From NCBI GenBank assembly GCA_947165435.1, contig CAMVAI010000029.1, forward strand, positions 1-37,741: a stretch of DNA of 37,741 nt. Direction: 5' to 3'. Position numbers and translations under genes: made by a program. Position 1 is the first letter of the stretch. Each line of letters opens with the position of its first letter. The stretch comes from an uncultured Prevotella sp. Lineage in GTDB: Bacteria > Bacteroidota > Bacteroidia > Bacteroidales > Bacteroidaceae. This document shows positions 25,897 through 33,261 of this stretch, in pieces. The notes under the pieces were generated by a model. It ran no database searches. It was not told where the DNA came from and saw only the letters and a list, made by a program, of their open reading frames with translations.

Positions 25897-25944
25897 AGAC
25901 CCTCCCCCCTGCCCCTCCCTTAAAGGAGGGCAGGGGGGAGGTCT
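25897..25944 (+). terminator. GC-rich palindrome acting as terminator after the kinase-like gene
   Basis: A long imperfect stem (AGACCCTCCCCCCTGCCC against GGGCAGGGGGGAGGTCT) is followed by TTTT, 16 nt past the stop. The same GC-rich palindrome type occurs inside coding sequences at 26302 and 28076. Confidence 0.75.
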
Positions 25945-25948
25945 TTTC

Positions 25949-26434
25949 TCACTCCACATTCAGCCAGACGGTCTCGCCCCTCGCTCTGGCCTCCACGATT
26001 TTCTGCTTCAGCCGGTGCAGCCAGATGCGGCTGTCGAGCACCTTTCCCACTTCGCGGTTCTTGCCCACAAGTATGCAGCCCTCGGTATCGCTGGCGGTGT
26101 TGCCGGCATGGATGCGGACGCCCTGCCACTTGCGGTTGAACTCGGGGCCGCCAAGCAATATGGGCAGCCACTGCTTGAACTTCGGCGAATAGCTGATGGC
26201 CACGGCATAGCGCCCTTCGGGTATGGCCGAGCGACCTTTCACCTTGTATGCCCCGTGCTTGTAGTCGCGCCAGATGGGTTCCAGTGTGTCGCAGAAATAA
26301 GCCCCCTCCAAACCTCCCCCCGTAGGGGAGGCTTTTGGCTCTCCCCTCTCTACGGGAGAGGGGTCGGGGGAGAGGCTTAGCCTACCTATCGTGTAGGTCT
26401 TGCGTTTTGCAATACGTTTCAGTATCAGTTCCAT
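25949..26434 (-). CDS. DUF5675 family protein with an inserted palindromic segment
   Basis: This 161-aa protein has no signal peptide. The conserved part reads YFCDTLEP, SAIPEGRYAVAISYSPKF, LLGGPEFNRKWQGVRIHAGN and DTEGCILVG. The His-x-Gly-Asn...Asp-Thr-x-Gly-Cys pattern resembles the active site of L,D-transpeptidase-like enzymes; by inference it may act on peptidoglycan, as amidases do in equivalent loci. Residues about 21-45 (SPDPSPVERGE...GGGLEGA) are encoded by a GC-rich palindrome and break the expected YTIGxLxxDGxYFCDTLE run. An AAGGAG ribosome site precedes the ATG. It follows the primase-helicase gene by 42 nt, across an array of 8-bp repeats. Confidence 0.75.
   Translation of the reverse strand: MELILKRIAKRKTYTIGRLSLSPDPSPVERGEPKASPTGGGLEGAYFCDTLEPIWRDYKHGAYKVKGRSAIPEGRYAVAISYSPKFKQWLPILLGGPEFNRKWQGVRIHAGNTASDTEGCILVGKNREVGKVLDSRIWLHRLKQKIVEARARGETVWLNVE
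26302..26376. repeat. GC-rich double palindrome inside the DUF5675 gene
   Basis: Two adjacent hairpins (CCTCCCC-CGTA-GGGGAGG type and CTCTCCCC...GGGGAGAG type) make up about 75 bp translated in frame as a Pro/Gly/Ser-rich segment. They are related to the elements at 25897 and 28076. Confidence 0.85.
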
Positions 26435-26446
26435 ATTAAAAACTCC

Positions 26447-26481
26447 TTAATGTTACATTGTTACAAAGTTACATTGTTACA
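26447..26481. repeat. Copy of the TTAATGTTACATTGTTACA-type 35-bp repeat
   Basis: This stretch of 8-bp GTTACAAW/GTTACATT units covers the stop codon of the primase-helicase gene and the gap before the DUF5675 gene. It is identical at 34 of 35 positions to 35103-35137. Confidence 0.92.
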
Positions 26482-28858
26482 AAGTAGTCACTTTCACCTT
26501 ACTCCAGTGGTGGCGGTCGGTCTTGGTGATCCATCCGTCGCGCATCCAGCGGGAGATAATCATGCGCATGGCTGTTTCCGAGCAGTAGCTGCGCTTCAGG
26601 GCTCGCAGGTCGTCGATGGTGAACGTAGGAGCCAGTTGGTCAAACACCGAGTGGTTGGCACCATACCGCTGACACGCGTCGCCGGCCTCGACATACTGGC
26701 TCTGCAGGGCTTCGCCGAAAGTCTTGATCTGCTGCATCAGGCAGTAGTCAGCCATCATCAGGGCAAAGTCAAGACAAGCCCTGCTCTCCTTGCCACAGCC
26801 GCTGAGCAGATGGAAGATGACGCCACAACGGAAGCCGATGACGGCGGCACGCTTGCGGTAGGTGTCCTTCACGTGGTCAATGTCCTTGGCGGCCTCCACA
26901 CGCTTCTGCTCCACCCACTCCTCGATGGCTTTCCTCAAGCGAGGGGTATCCACAAGACCGGAGAATGAGCGCAGCCGCGTGACGGCCTCCTGAATCCGTG
27001 CTTCATCCTCAGCCGAGCGGCGGCCGAACTTGGGCATCTTCGAGAATGAAGAGTCAGGCATCTCGGCAACGAGGATTCGAGAGGAGAGCCCGTTCTCGAT
27101 GTTGTCGCTCTTGAAACACTTGCGCAAGGCTCCGTTCGTGCCGAGCAGCGTCCAGTTGTAGGCTACCTTCACCACGCCCGATTCGGCGACATCCGAGTTA
27201 TAGTCCTGCCCCCACTCACCCTTGTCGAACGAGAGGCGGTAGATGTCGTACTTCGAGCTCCAACTCCCTGCACCGTTCGTCTTGCGCAGCGTGTCCAGTT
27301 CCTCGCCGAAGGAGTAGAGCGTGTGCCCCTGGGCATTCTTGAATCGCTTCAACAGCGTGCTGCAAGAAACGGTCACCGGCACCATGCGAATCAGCACCTT
27401 GGGGTCTTCGGGAGCCTTCTCGTTGGCTTTGCGCCCTTTCTTGCGCTCCTTCCATTCCTCCTCGCGCTTGCGGGCAAGGCTGTCTTCTGCGTCAAACTGC
27501 CGCTTCCAGACGTCAACGGCATTCTTCACCACCGACTTGTTCGAGGCCTGGTCGCCGCGGATAATCGACATCAGCCCCAGGTGCTGCAAGTTGCCGTCGC
27601 AATACAGAATCTGCACCTGGTCGGCGTATGCCGCAGCAAGCGGCAGCACGCCACAGAGCACGGGCATGTGCATCGACACCGGCACCCCAACGAGCGATTC
27701 CTTCAAACCCATCGGCAGGGCTTTTACGTTCACCATCACCCCTGTCTCAACAGCCACCGCCTCTGCATCCTCGGCCTCCTCGGAAGAGATTCCGATTTCG
27801 AGGGCACTGACGATTTGCTTCATCAGCCGCGAACCCTTCGTTGGCTCCTTGCAGGCAGAGTGTACGATGCTCCGCATCTCCTGTTCAGAGAGCCCATATC
27901 GAGGCATGATTTCCAGCAGCCACTCCTCCGAATTATCGCAGATGGCTCTGAGGTTAGCCGCCAACTGGTGCAGCTTATCGTTGCGCTCGCCCTCCGTAGG
28001 CTCACCACCCATGCGCTGCCAGTACTCCCTGATGATAGCGGTATAGGCGATGCCCTTGAACTCGCTGGGGAACAGGCCCTCCCCCCTGCCCCTCCCTGTA
28101 TGGAGGGGAGTAGAATGTTCTGCCGCTGACGAAACTGTTGCTTTTTCGCCCTGAGGGTAATCACACCCCTCCCTCACAGGAAGGGGCTGGGGGAGAGTCT
28201 CTCCATCAAAGAAACTGCCGTCCTCCGTCCGTCCGTCAATCGTCAGACCTCTGTCTGTATAAGCCTTGCGACGCATGGCAATCTCCTCCTCCGACAGCTG
28301 CTCATACCACCCGTTGGCACGATAAATCTCAAACGACGCCGGCGAGATATAGATGAACCGCTCAGGCGTAAAACATGAGGTGTCGCACTCCACGCCCAAC
28401 GCCTTGCAATACGCACGCTGAGCCTCGGGCACCGTCATGCCCATCGGCAGCCGGATGTCAATGTGCAGCTTACGGCGTATCGAGTAGTCCTTGTGCAACA
28501 TCATACCCTGCCACTGGCCTGACTCGCTGTTCAGCCGTTCCGACATCTCGTTGGCCTTCTCCACCAGCTCAGGGTCATCAATGTCGATGCACGTCTGCCA
28601 CGTGAACGACTCCGCCACGATGTGCTCCCGGTCGCGATAGTCATTGCGGAACTTGGTGTAGTGCGGGCAGCGGAACGGCAGCCACGACTTCATCCTTCGT
28701 TGTTCCTCCGCGTCCGTTGTGCTGTTGATGCGCTCTGCCAACTGCTCCAGCCGTGGTTTCCGCGTCAGCTCATCATAGTCTTGGAGCGGGCATTCCTTGA
28801 CGAATGCCCTTGTCTGCTCCTTTGTCTGTCGTGTGTTGAGTGCTAATGCGTGTGTCAT
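26477..28858 (-). CDS. Primase-helicase-like replication protein (VirE/DUF3987 type)
   Basis: The start at 28858 forms an ATGA overlap with the preceding gene; an ATG at 28864 is possible. The 793-aa protein has an N-terminal part (1 to about 200) with CIDIDD and RRKLHIDIRLP, which resembles the acidic and His motifs of archaeo-eukaryotic primases. A middle part (GERNDKLHQLAANLRAI) resembles PriCT-type linkers. The C-terminal half (from about 330) looks like the DUF3987 helicase-like domain, with a degenerate P-loop (GDQASNKSVV). A C-terminal winged-helix-like segment (TFTIDDLRALKRSYC) ends it. Residues about 215-258 are an in-frame palindromic insertion. It is probably the replication protein of an integrated element. 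Confidence 0.65.
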   Translation of the reverse strand: MTHALALNTRQTKEQTRAFVKECPLQDYDELTRKPRLEQLAERINSTTDAEEQRRMKSWLPFRCPHYTKFRNDYRDREHIVAESFTWQTCIDIDDPELVEKANEMSERLNSESGQWQGMMLHKDYSIRRKLHIDIRLPMGMTVPEAQRAYCKALGVECDTSCFTPERFIYISPASFEIYRANGWYEQLSEEEIAMRRKAYTDRGLTIDGRTEDGSFFDGETLPQPLPVREGCDYPQGEKATVSSAAEHSTPLHTGRGRGEGLFPSEFKGIAYTAIIREYWQRMGGEPTEGERNDKLHQLAANLRAICDNSEEWLLEIMPRYGLSEQEMRSIVHSACKEPTKGSRLMKQIVSALEIGISSEEAEDAEAVAVETGVMVNVKALPMGLKESLVGVPVSMHMPVLCGVLPLAAAYADQVQILYCDGNLQHLGLMSIIRGDQASNKSVVKNAVDVWKRQFDAEDSLARKREEEWKERKKGRKANEKAPEDPKVLIRMVPVTVSCSTLLKRFKNAQGHTLYSFGEELDTLRKTNGAGSWSSKYDIYRLSFDKGEWGQDYNSDVAESGVVKVAYNWTLLGTNGALRKCFKSDNIENGLSSRILVAEMPDSSFSKMPKFGRRSAEDEARIQEAVTRLRSFSGLVDTPRLRKAIEEWVEQKRVEAAKDIDHVKDTYRKRAAVIGFRCGVIFHLLSGCGKESRACLDFALMMADYCLMQQIKTFGEALQSQYVEAGDACQRYGANHSVFDQLAPTFTIDDLRALKRSYCSETAMRMIISRWMRDGWITKTDRHHWSKVKVTTL
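28076..28200. repeat. GC-rich palindromic element inside the primase-helicase gene
   Basis: Outer GC-rich arms at about 28076-28112 and 28164-28200, each able to form a hairpin, bracket about 50 bp. The whole is translated in frame (TLPQPLPVREG ... STPLHTGRGRGEG) between conserved regions. Confidence 0.8.
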
Positions 28859-29256
28859 TTCCATAACGTGATTTCTTTAAGTGAACGAATGTAGTTGATA
28901 ATCTCGGCCATCTGGCGTGTCAGGGCCTCGATGATGGCCAGCCGACCGATGCCCAGCGGCAACACCAGTTTCACAATAAGGTTCTGGCGCGTGTGTTTCA
29001 CCTCGCCGTTGGCCGTCATGAAGAGGTGCGTATAACGGCTGCCGCTGTTGAGCCTGTAGGCATGGAAGTGGCTCGTGCCGTCCTCCTCGATGGTCATGCG
29101 CCCCTTGGGTCGCCGACAGCCGCCAGTGGTTACCTGCTCGTCTGCCCAGGGGCAGGGATAGATGTTGACATCGCCGTTGACGTGAAACTTCGTCTGCGTG
29201 TCCATTCCGATTTCGCCAGCAAGAATCTGCTGTGTGTGGATGAAATTTTTCTTCAT
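28855..29256 (-). CDS. Hypothetical protein (133 aa)
   Basis: Not recognised. It is a soluble protein without signal or membrane segment. The middle contains YPCPWADEQVTTGGCRRPKGRM and a run of aromatic residues (HFHAYRLNSGSRYTHLFMTANGEVKHT), suggesting a compact beta-rich fold. The C-terminal 40 residues are predicted helical (GRLAIIEALTRQMAEIINYIRSL). Its stop overlaps the primase-helicase start (ATGA), so the two are translationally coupled, and it lies in the operon behind the OB-like gene. A role in replication of the element is inferred from context only. Confidence 0.65.
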   Translation of the reverse strand: MKKNFIHTQQILAGEIGMDTQTKFHVNGDVNIYPCPWADEQVTTGGCRRPKGRMTIEEDGTSHFHAYRLNSGSRYTHLFMTANGEVKHTRQNLIVKLVLPLGIGRLAIIEALTRQMAEIINYIRSLKEITLWK

Positions 29257-29349
29257 GTCGTGGATTGAAATTTGCGAGTCAGAAGTTCAGATTCTTTGCG
29301 CATTTACCCGGGAACATCCTCGTCACTTCAACCCAAGTTAAACAATGTG

Positions 29350-29634
29350 TTATTTACTGATTTTCACGATGTCAGTGGCCAGGATTTCCTGAAACACCTG
29401 CCCTTGATACTCGTGCGTAGAGAAACGGAGCGTGGCAGCCACCACATCGCCCTCGTAGAACCTGCACCCAGCCAGATTGCCCAGCATCGAGCACACAAAT
29501 TCGTTTTCAAACTTCGAGCCGCCCAGCTCGCGCAACACGATGTTGCACTTCCGAATCTGACCCGACTCTACCTTTGCCGACTGTACGCTGAAGCTATCGC
29601 CCTGACGTACCACTCTTAGAATCTTTGTTTCCAT
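29350..29634 (-). CDS. Small OB-fold-like protein (94 aa)
   Basis: The start at 29634 (METKILRVV) is chosen because an in-frame ATG 48 nt upstream lies inside the promoter region. Residues 1-94 show beta-strand alternation ending in DVVAATLRFSTHEYQGQVFQEILATDIVKI, which resembles the last strands of DUF3127/SSB-like OB folds. Single-strand DNA binding is an inference. It heads the operon OB-like, 133-aa protein, primase-helicase, DUF5675, with promoter box 29656-29663. Confidence 0.6.
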   Translation of the reverse strand: METKILRVVRQGDSFSVQSAKVESGQIRKCNIVLRELGGSKFENEFVCSMLGNLAGCRFYEGDVVAATLRFSTHEYQGQVFQEILATDIVKISK

Positions 29635-29655
29635 AAACTTTTCTTTTTGTCGGTG

Positions 29656-29663
29656 CAAAAGTA
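29656..29663 (-). promoter_or_regulatory. -7 box TACTTTTG of the replication operon
   Basis: The minus strand reads TACTTTTG, 21 nt upstream of the OB-like gene and immediately downstream of the terminator of the previous operon. Confidence 0.65.
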
Positions 29664-29677
29664 CGAACAAAAAAAAT

Positions 29678-29704
29678 CCCAACTCAGAGAAAATCCGAGT
29701 TGGG
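29678..29704 (-). terminator. Terminator of the unknown gene pair
   Basis: CCCAACTC/GAGTTGGG forms an 8-bp stem with a short internal loop, followed on the minus strand by a T-tract. It lies 40 nt beyond the stop at 29744. Confidence 0.8.
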
Positions 29705-29743
29705 AATTATTGTTGGAGTTCTGGAATTATTATTGGAAGCCGA

Positions 29744-30808
29744 TTACGATTTAATGCCCAATTTCTGCATCAAAAATTCAGCTACCACATACTGCTGAAG
29801 GTAGCTGTCGCTCTTGTCTTTCAACGTATGCCAGTTATCAGGCTTACATGTAGCCATCATGGGTACATCTTTTGCTGCAGCACTCAGTGAATCGTAAGAA
29901 AGGTCCCGTTTTCCATCGATTTTGGCCACCTCGAGCTCCTTCATCTTTGCCTCGAAAGAAGTCATCTGCGAGGGGTAGTTGCAATAGCAGTACAGCACTT
30001 TGTACACCGCCCACCATTGCTTCTTGTTCCGGAATAGTTGTTGGTCATTATTGTCATTTGCCTTCAACAGTTCCTCAATAGCAGCCTTAATGTCTTTATC
30101 CGAAGCTGTCAGCAGTGCTCTTTCTTGTCCGTTGACAATCTGGATGCCGATGCCGCCGTTTTCAACTTTCTCCACTTTGTTCTGCACTTTATCACCCACG
30201 ATTAGGTCACCGGAAATCGAAATGCCGTTTCTGCTTAACGCTTCCAATAGTTTCTCTTTATTATCCATATCTGTATGTTGGTAAATCAATATTTCTATGT
30301 CATCCGACAACAAACCTTCTTCATCTGTGTATGCGTTTATCCATTCACTCAGCTGAGATGCACATTGAGCCAGACGCTGATGAAATTGTTGCTCTTCTTC
30401 TATGAAATCTTCAGCCCTTTCGCGTTCCATTGTCGTTTGCAGCAGTTGTCTCACCACATCACTATAGTCGGGATTCCAATGATGCCCAAGTACAGAACTC
30501 GTAACTCCAAACACGGTTGTGGCTACGGCTATTCTGTCATGCAATGTAGCGTCACGATGCCAGCGGAGAACATCAATCAAAACTTCCGACCAGTAGTTGT
30601 CAACATCCGCTTGTGTAAGTTTTTCTTGTGTGAGCAGGTCATCAAGCAAACAAACGACCTCACGGAAGACGTCCTCCACCTCCGCAACCACCCCATCCAT
30701 CTTGGCCATTTGAGGTGTATAAACCTGTTGACACGCCACATAAAGCGGATGCTCACGATAGATGCTTCTTACTTCTCCCGCTTGACTTTCGTTTAGCTGC
30801 TTCAACAT
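29744..30808 (-). CDS. Unknown protein B of an overlapping pair (354 aa)
   Basis: Not recognised as any family. There is no signal peptide or clear membrane helix. Residues 1-180 are mostly helical and acidic, with conserved-looking WHRDATLHDRIAVATTVFGVTSSVLGHHW and EEEQQFHQRLAQ. Around 190-225 is a glycine-rich beta-like stretch (SISGDLIVGDKVQNKVEKV, then ENGGIGIQIVNG) that recalls the GDxVxGDK spacers seen in some multidomain signalling and defence proteins. The C-terminal 120 residues are helical, containing KKQWWAVYKVLYCYCNYP. The start overlaps gene A by 56 nt, so translation is probably coupled. It is codirectional with a restriction-modification remnant. Confidence 0.6.
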   Translation of the reverse strand: MLKQLNESQAGEVRSIYREHPLYVACQQVYTPQMAKMDGVVAEVEDVFREVVCLLDDLLTQEKLTQADVDNYWSEVLIDVLRWHRDATLHDRIAVATTVFGVTSSVLGHHWNPDYSDVVRQLLQTTMERERAEDFIEEEQQFHQRLAQCASQLSEWINAYTDEEGLLSDDIEILIYQHTDMDNKEKLLEALSRNGISISGDLIVGDKVQNKVEKVENGGIGIQIVNGQERALLTASDKDIKAAIEELLKANDNNDQQLFRNKKQWWAVYKVLYCYCNYPSQMTSFEAKMKELEVAKIDGKRDLSYDSLSAAAKDVPMMATCKPDNWHTLKDKSDSYLQQYVVAEFLMQKLGIKS

Positions 30809-31793
30809 CTTTAAATCCCTTCGTCTGTTCTATAACATTATCCAGCCACCACTCCAACTGATATTCGTCGGCCAGGTTCTTTGTCCCCAACTGGAATTGC
30901 AACAGATATTCGTCGGCCATAGGAATCTCCACTTGGATAAATTTGCCGCAAGTATAGGCTATGCCGTCATCATAGGTCATCTTAAGGCCGAACCTGTTCG
31001 TTGGCGACGTGTTACTGGTAATAATGGTGACAAGATTCTCTATTGCATGTTTCCTGCGGTCAATCACGCTTGCACCTACCGGGTCGTAGATGGTCAGTTC
31101 ACCATGACTACCTCCCCAAAGCTCCTTCATCAGATTGCGCAAATAAGGCGTCTGCTTGACCAGTTCTTCTACACGAGAGTCAATGGTTCCCTTGTCGAAA
31201 TAGATAGTCATCTTCGACAAGCTGCGACGCTCCTTCTTGATGCGATAGTTGGAGTAAGCCCAAAACTCCTGCGTTTGCATTTTCGATTTGATTTTCACGT
31301 TAAACCCCATGCGCTTGTTGTTCAGGAAATCATTGATGCTGTTCTCCAGCAAGTTGCGCACCGTATCGGTGTTGCGCCATGAGTCACTGTCCACCTGAAT
31401 GGCAATCAATCTGCGCTCAGGGTTGAAGTCGATAATCACATAACTGTAAGGATTTGAGGTAAAATTCTGTTTGTCTATCCTGGCTACAACGCCGGTCGCT
31501 GCCTGCGATTTCACATATACGGACACATTCTTTACATTTTCTATACGGAGCAAGGCTACATGGTGGTCATGAGCCAATATACAGCACGGGAATTTGTCTG
31601 CTGCCCCCCGATTTAACCGTTGAACCCTGAACTCAGTACCTGTATCCCCAAACAGCCATTCCAGTTTCTCTATCGGCTGTTCATTGCTTCCATAACTTTC
31701 AGCAGGAGGGTTATTATTGCCCTCCTCCCATAATTCTCCCTCCAAAGGAGGCGCATCCGTCTTTTCGTACGTGTAAATCGCGTATTTGTCCAT
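30753..31793 (-). CDS. Unknown protein A of an overlapping pair (346 aa)
   Basis: Not recognised as any family. It is soluble, with mixed alpha/beta composition. The N-terminal 50 residues are acidic and variable. Residues 50-160 are beta-rich (EFRVQRLNRGAADKFPCCILAHDHHVALLRIENV, then YVIIDFNPERRLIAIQVD). The middle has a basic helix (NYRIKKERRSLSKMTIYFDKGTI) and the C terminus ends with a lysine/serine-rich tail (AAKRKSSGRSKKHLS). Downstream gene B begins 56 nt before its stop. A role in phage defence is plausible from location but not shown by sequence. Confidence 0.65.
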   Translation of the reverse strand: MDKYAIYTYEKTDAPPLEGELWEEGNNNPPAESYGSNEQPIEKLEWLFGDTGTEFRVQRLNRGAADKFPCCILAHDHHVALLRIENVKNVSVYVKSQAATGVVARIDKQNFTSNPYSYVIIDFNPERRLIAIQVDSDSWRNTDTVRNLLENSINDFLNNKRMGFNVKIKSKMQTQEFWAYSNYRIKKERRSLSKMTIYFDKGTIDSRVEELVKQTPYLRNLMKELWGGSHGELTIYDPVGASVIDRRKHAIENLVTIITSNTSPTNRFGLKMTYDDGIAYTCGKFIQVEIPMADEYLLQFQLGTKNLADEYQLEWWLDNVIEQTKGFKDVEAAKRKSSGRSKKHLS

Positions 31794-31889
31794 ATCAGTA
31801 CTCCAAACAAAAGATTTATAAATCTAATATGACAAATGCAAAGAGCGTTCCAATTTGATGGTAGTGCCATAATGACAGACATGCTTCAT

Positions 31890-32048
31890 TCACTTACAGC
31901 TGGTCGCGTAGGCCATTTTTTTTAATTTTTCTGACATTGTGTCGTGTTGAATAAGAGAATTTAGGAAAACGGCAGGCTCGTCGAGACATGACTTTTCAGA
32001 GACTTCATCAGTAGCCAGTTGAATACCCCAACCGCAAGGGTCTGTCAT
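31890..32048 (-). CDS. Small ORF downstream of the methyltransferase (52 aa), uncertain
   Basis: The frame reads MTDPCGWGIQLATDEVSEKS and continues for 32 more residues, ending YATSCK. It lies in the same reading frame as the methyltransferase, whose TGA stop is 24 nt upstream of this ATG, so it might be a separate short gene, a former C-terminal extension, or chance. No known family. The remaining gap to gene A holds nothing recognisable. Confidence 0.3.
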   Translation of the reverse strand: MTDPCGWGIQLATDEVSEKSCLDEPAVFLNSLIQHDTMSEKLKKMAYATSCK

Positions 32049-32072
32049 TTGGCGATTGGTATCCCTGAAATT

Positions 32073-33152
32073 TCACCCAAAGAACGGCAATTCCTCTATG
32101 GGCGGTGGCTCCTGACAGGCAAAGCAATCCGTCTGAGTGTCTTCTGCCTTTACGATATCAGGTATCTTCCTGCGAAAAGCACCATAGATTTCTATCCTAT
32201 TCACCTCAATGCTGCGAGCCTTGCTCATGGCTGCGAACTCTTCTTCCCGTTCGATGCCAAGATATCTGCGCCCAAGCAGGTTGGCCGCGATACCGGTAGT
32301 GCTGCTGCCGGCAAACGGGTCGAGAATCCATGCACCGGGCTTGGTTGATGCCATGATGATTCGGCTCAGCAGCCCCAACGGCTTCTGCGTAGGATGCTTG
32401 CCACACGATTTCTCCCACGGTGCAATGGCTGGCATACGCCACACGTCGGTCATCTGCTTGTCATCGTTGATGTGCTTCATCAGCTCATAGTTATAATAGT
32501 GAGCCACCTTCTCACTCTTACGCGCCCAGATGATGAACTCTGTAGAGTAGGTGAAATAGCGGCAGGAGATGTTGGGCGGTGGATTCGTCTTTGCCCATGT
32601 GATGACATTGAGAATCTTATAGCCCAGCTGCGTCAGGCTGTTGGCCACGCTAAAGATGTTATGATACGTCCCTGAAATCCATATCGTGCCGTTATCCTTC
32701 AACTTCTCACGGCACAGCGACAGCCACCGCATGTTGAAGGCGTTGATTTCCTCCTGCGACATCGATTTGTCCCAGTCGCCCTTATCCACGCACACCACCT
32801 TGCCGCTCTGCACCGAGATGCCACCGCTCGAAAGGAAATAAGGCGGGTCGGCAAATATCATGTCGAACTTGAAGTCAAACTTTGGCAAAAGTTCGAACGT
32901 ATCGCCACAGAGCAGGTTGAAGGCGCGGTCGGGAGATTTATAATAAGGTTTCAGCGGCTTCTGCCACAGCGGAAGTGTTGCAGGCCATGCGTTTTCAACG
33001 GCAAAGTCCACACCGGCAAAATGAGTATCGTCAAGCACGATGTCGCAGTCAGAATAACGCCGACGGACACATTCCTCCGCTTTTTGAGCAGAAGAAGCCT
33101 CGACGATTTCTCTTCGAGACAGCCTTTCCGTGATAGTGACCTGATACTCCAT
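32073..33152 (-). CDS. DpnD-like domain fused to a beta-class DNA methyltransferase
   Basis: The start at 33152 (MEYQVTITERLSRREIVEA) is preferred over an ATG 21 nt upstream. Residues 1 to about 54 resemble the DpnD/PcfM-like family (VTITERLSR ... SDCDIVLDD ... GVDF). From about 65 it is an amino-methyltransferase with motif order IV then I (beta class): ADPPY at 101-105 and the SAM-binding DPFAGSSTTG at 278-287, with GKHPTQKP just before. The product is N6-methyladenine or N4-methylcytosine. Relation to DpnA-type enzymes and a GATC target is inferred from the four GATC sites in its promoter region and the nearby Dam fragment. The -7 box is at 33182. Confidence 0.82.
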   Translation of the reverse strand: MEYQVTITERLSRREIVEASSAQKAEECVRRRYSDCDIVLDDTHFAGVDFAVENAWPATLPLWQKPLKPYYKSPDRAFNLLCGDTFELLPKFDFKFDMIFADPPYFLSSGGISVQSGKVVCVDKGDWDKSMSQEEINAFNMRWLSLCREKLKDNGTIWISGTYHNIFSVANSLTQLGYKILNVITWAKTNPPPNISCRYFTYSTEFIIWARKSEKVAHYYNYELMKHINDDKQMTDVWRMPAIAPWEKSCGKHPTQKPLGLLSRIIMASTKPGAWILDPFAGSSTTGIAANLLGRRYLGIEREEEFAAMSKARSIEVNRIEIYGAFRRKIPDIVKAEDTQTDCFACQEPPPIEELPFFG

Positions 33153-33181
33153 TTTGCCGCCAGAATCTTGCAATTCGGCTG

Positions 33182-33189
33182 CAAAAGTA
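33182..33189 (-). promoter_or_regulatory. -7 box TACTTTTG of the methyltransferase
   Basis: The minus strand reads TACTTTTG, 29 nt upstream of the start codon; the GATC cluster begins immediately upstream of it. Confidence 0.65.
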
Positions 33190-33190
33190 A

Positions 33191-33251
33191 GATCAAAAAT
33201 CGATATAAATGGGATTAGATCATTGTTTAACTTTTTTGATCAAAAAAGATC
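33191..33251. promoter_or_regulatory. Cluster of four GATC sites upstream of the methyltransferase
   Basis: GATC occurs at 33191, 33218, 33238 and 33248, all between the -7 box and the nuclease stop codon. The third is the centre of a perfect 16-bp palindrome TTTTTTGATCAAAAAA (33232-33247). The placement suggests methylation-sensitive control of the promoter. Confidence 0.55.
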
Positions 33252-33261
33252 AATTCAGCTG

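Noticed and set aside
24400..25959. Long antisense open frame (519 codons) opposite the kinase-like gene
   Set aside because: It is an exact shadow of a GC-rich real gene, with low-complexity Val/Leu/Gly/His composition and no domain pattern.
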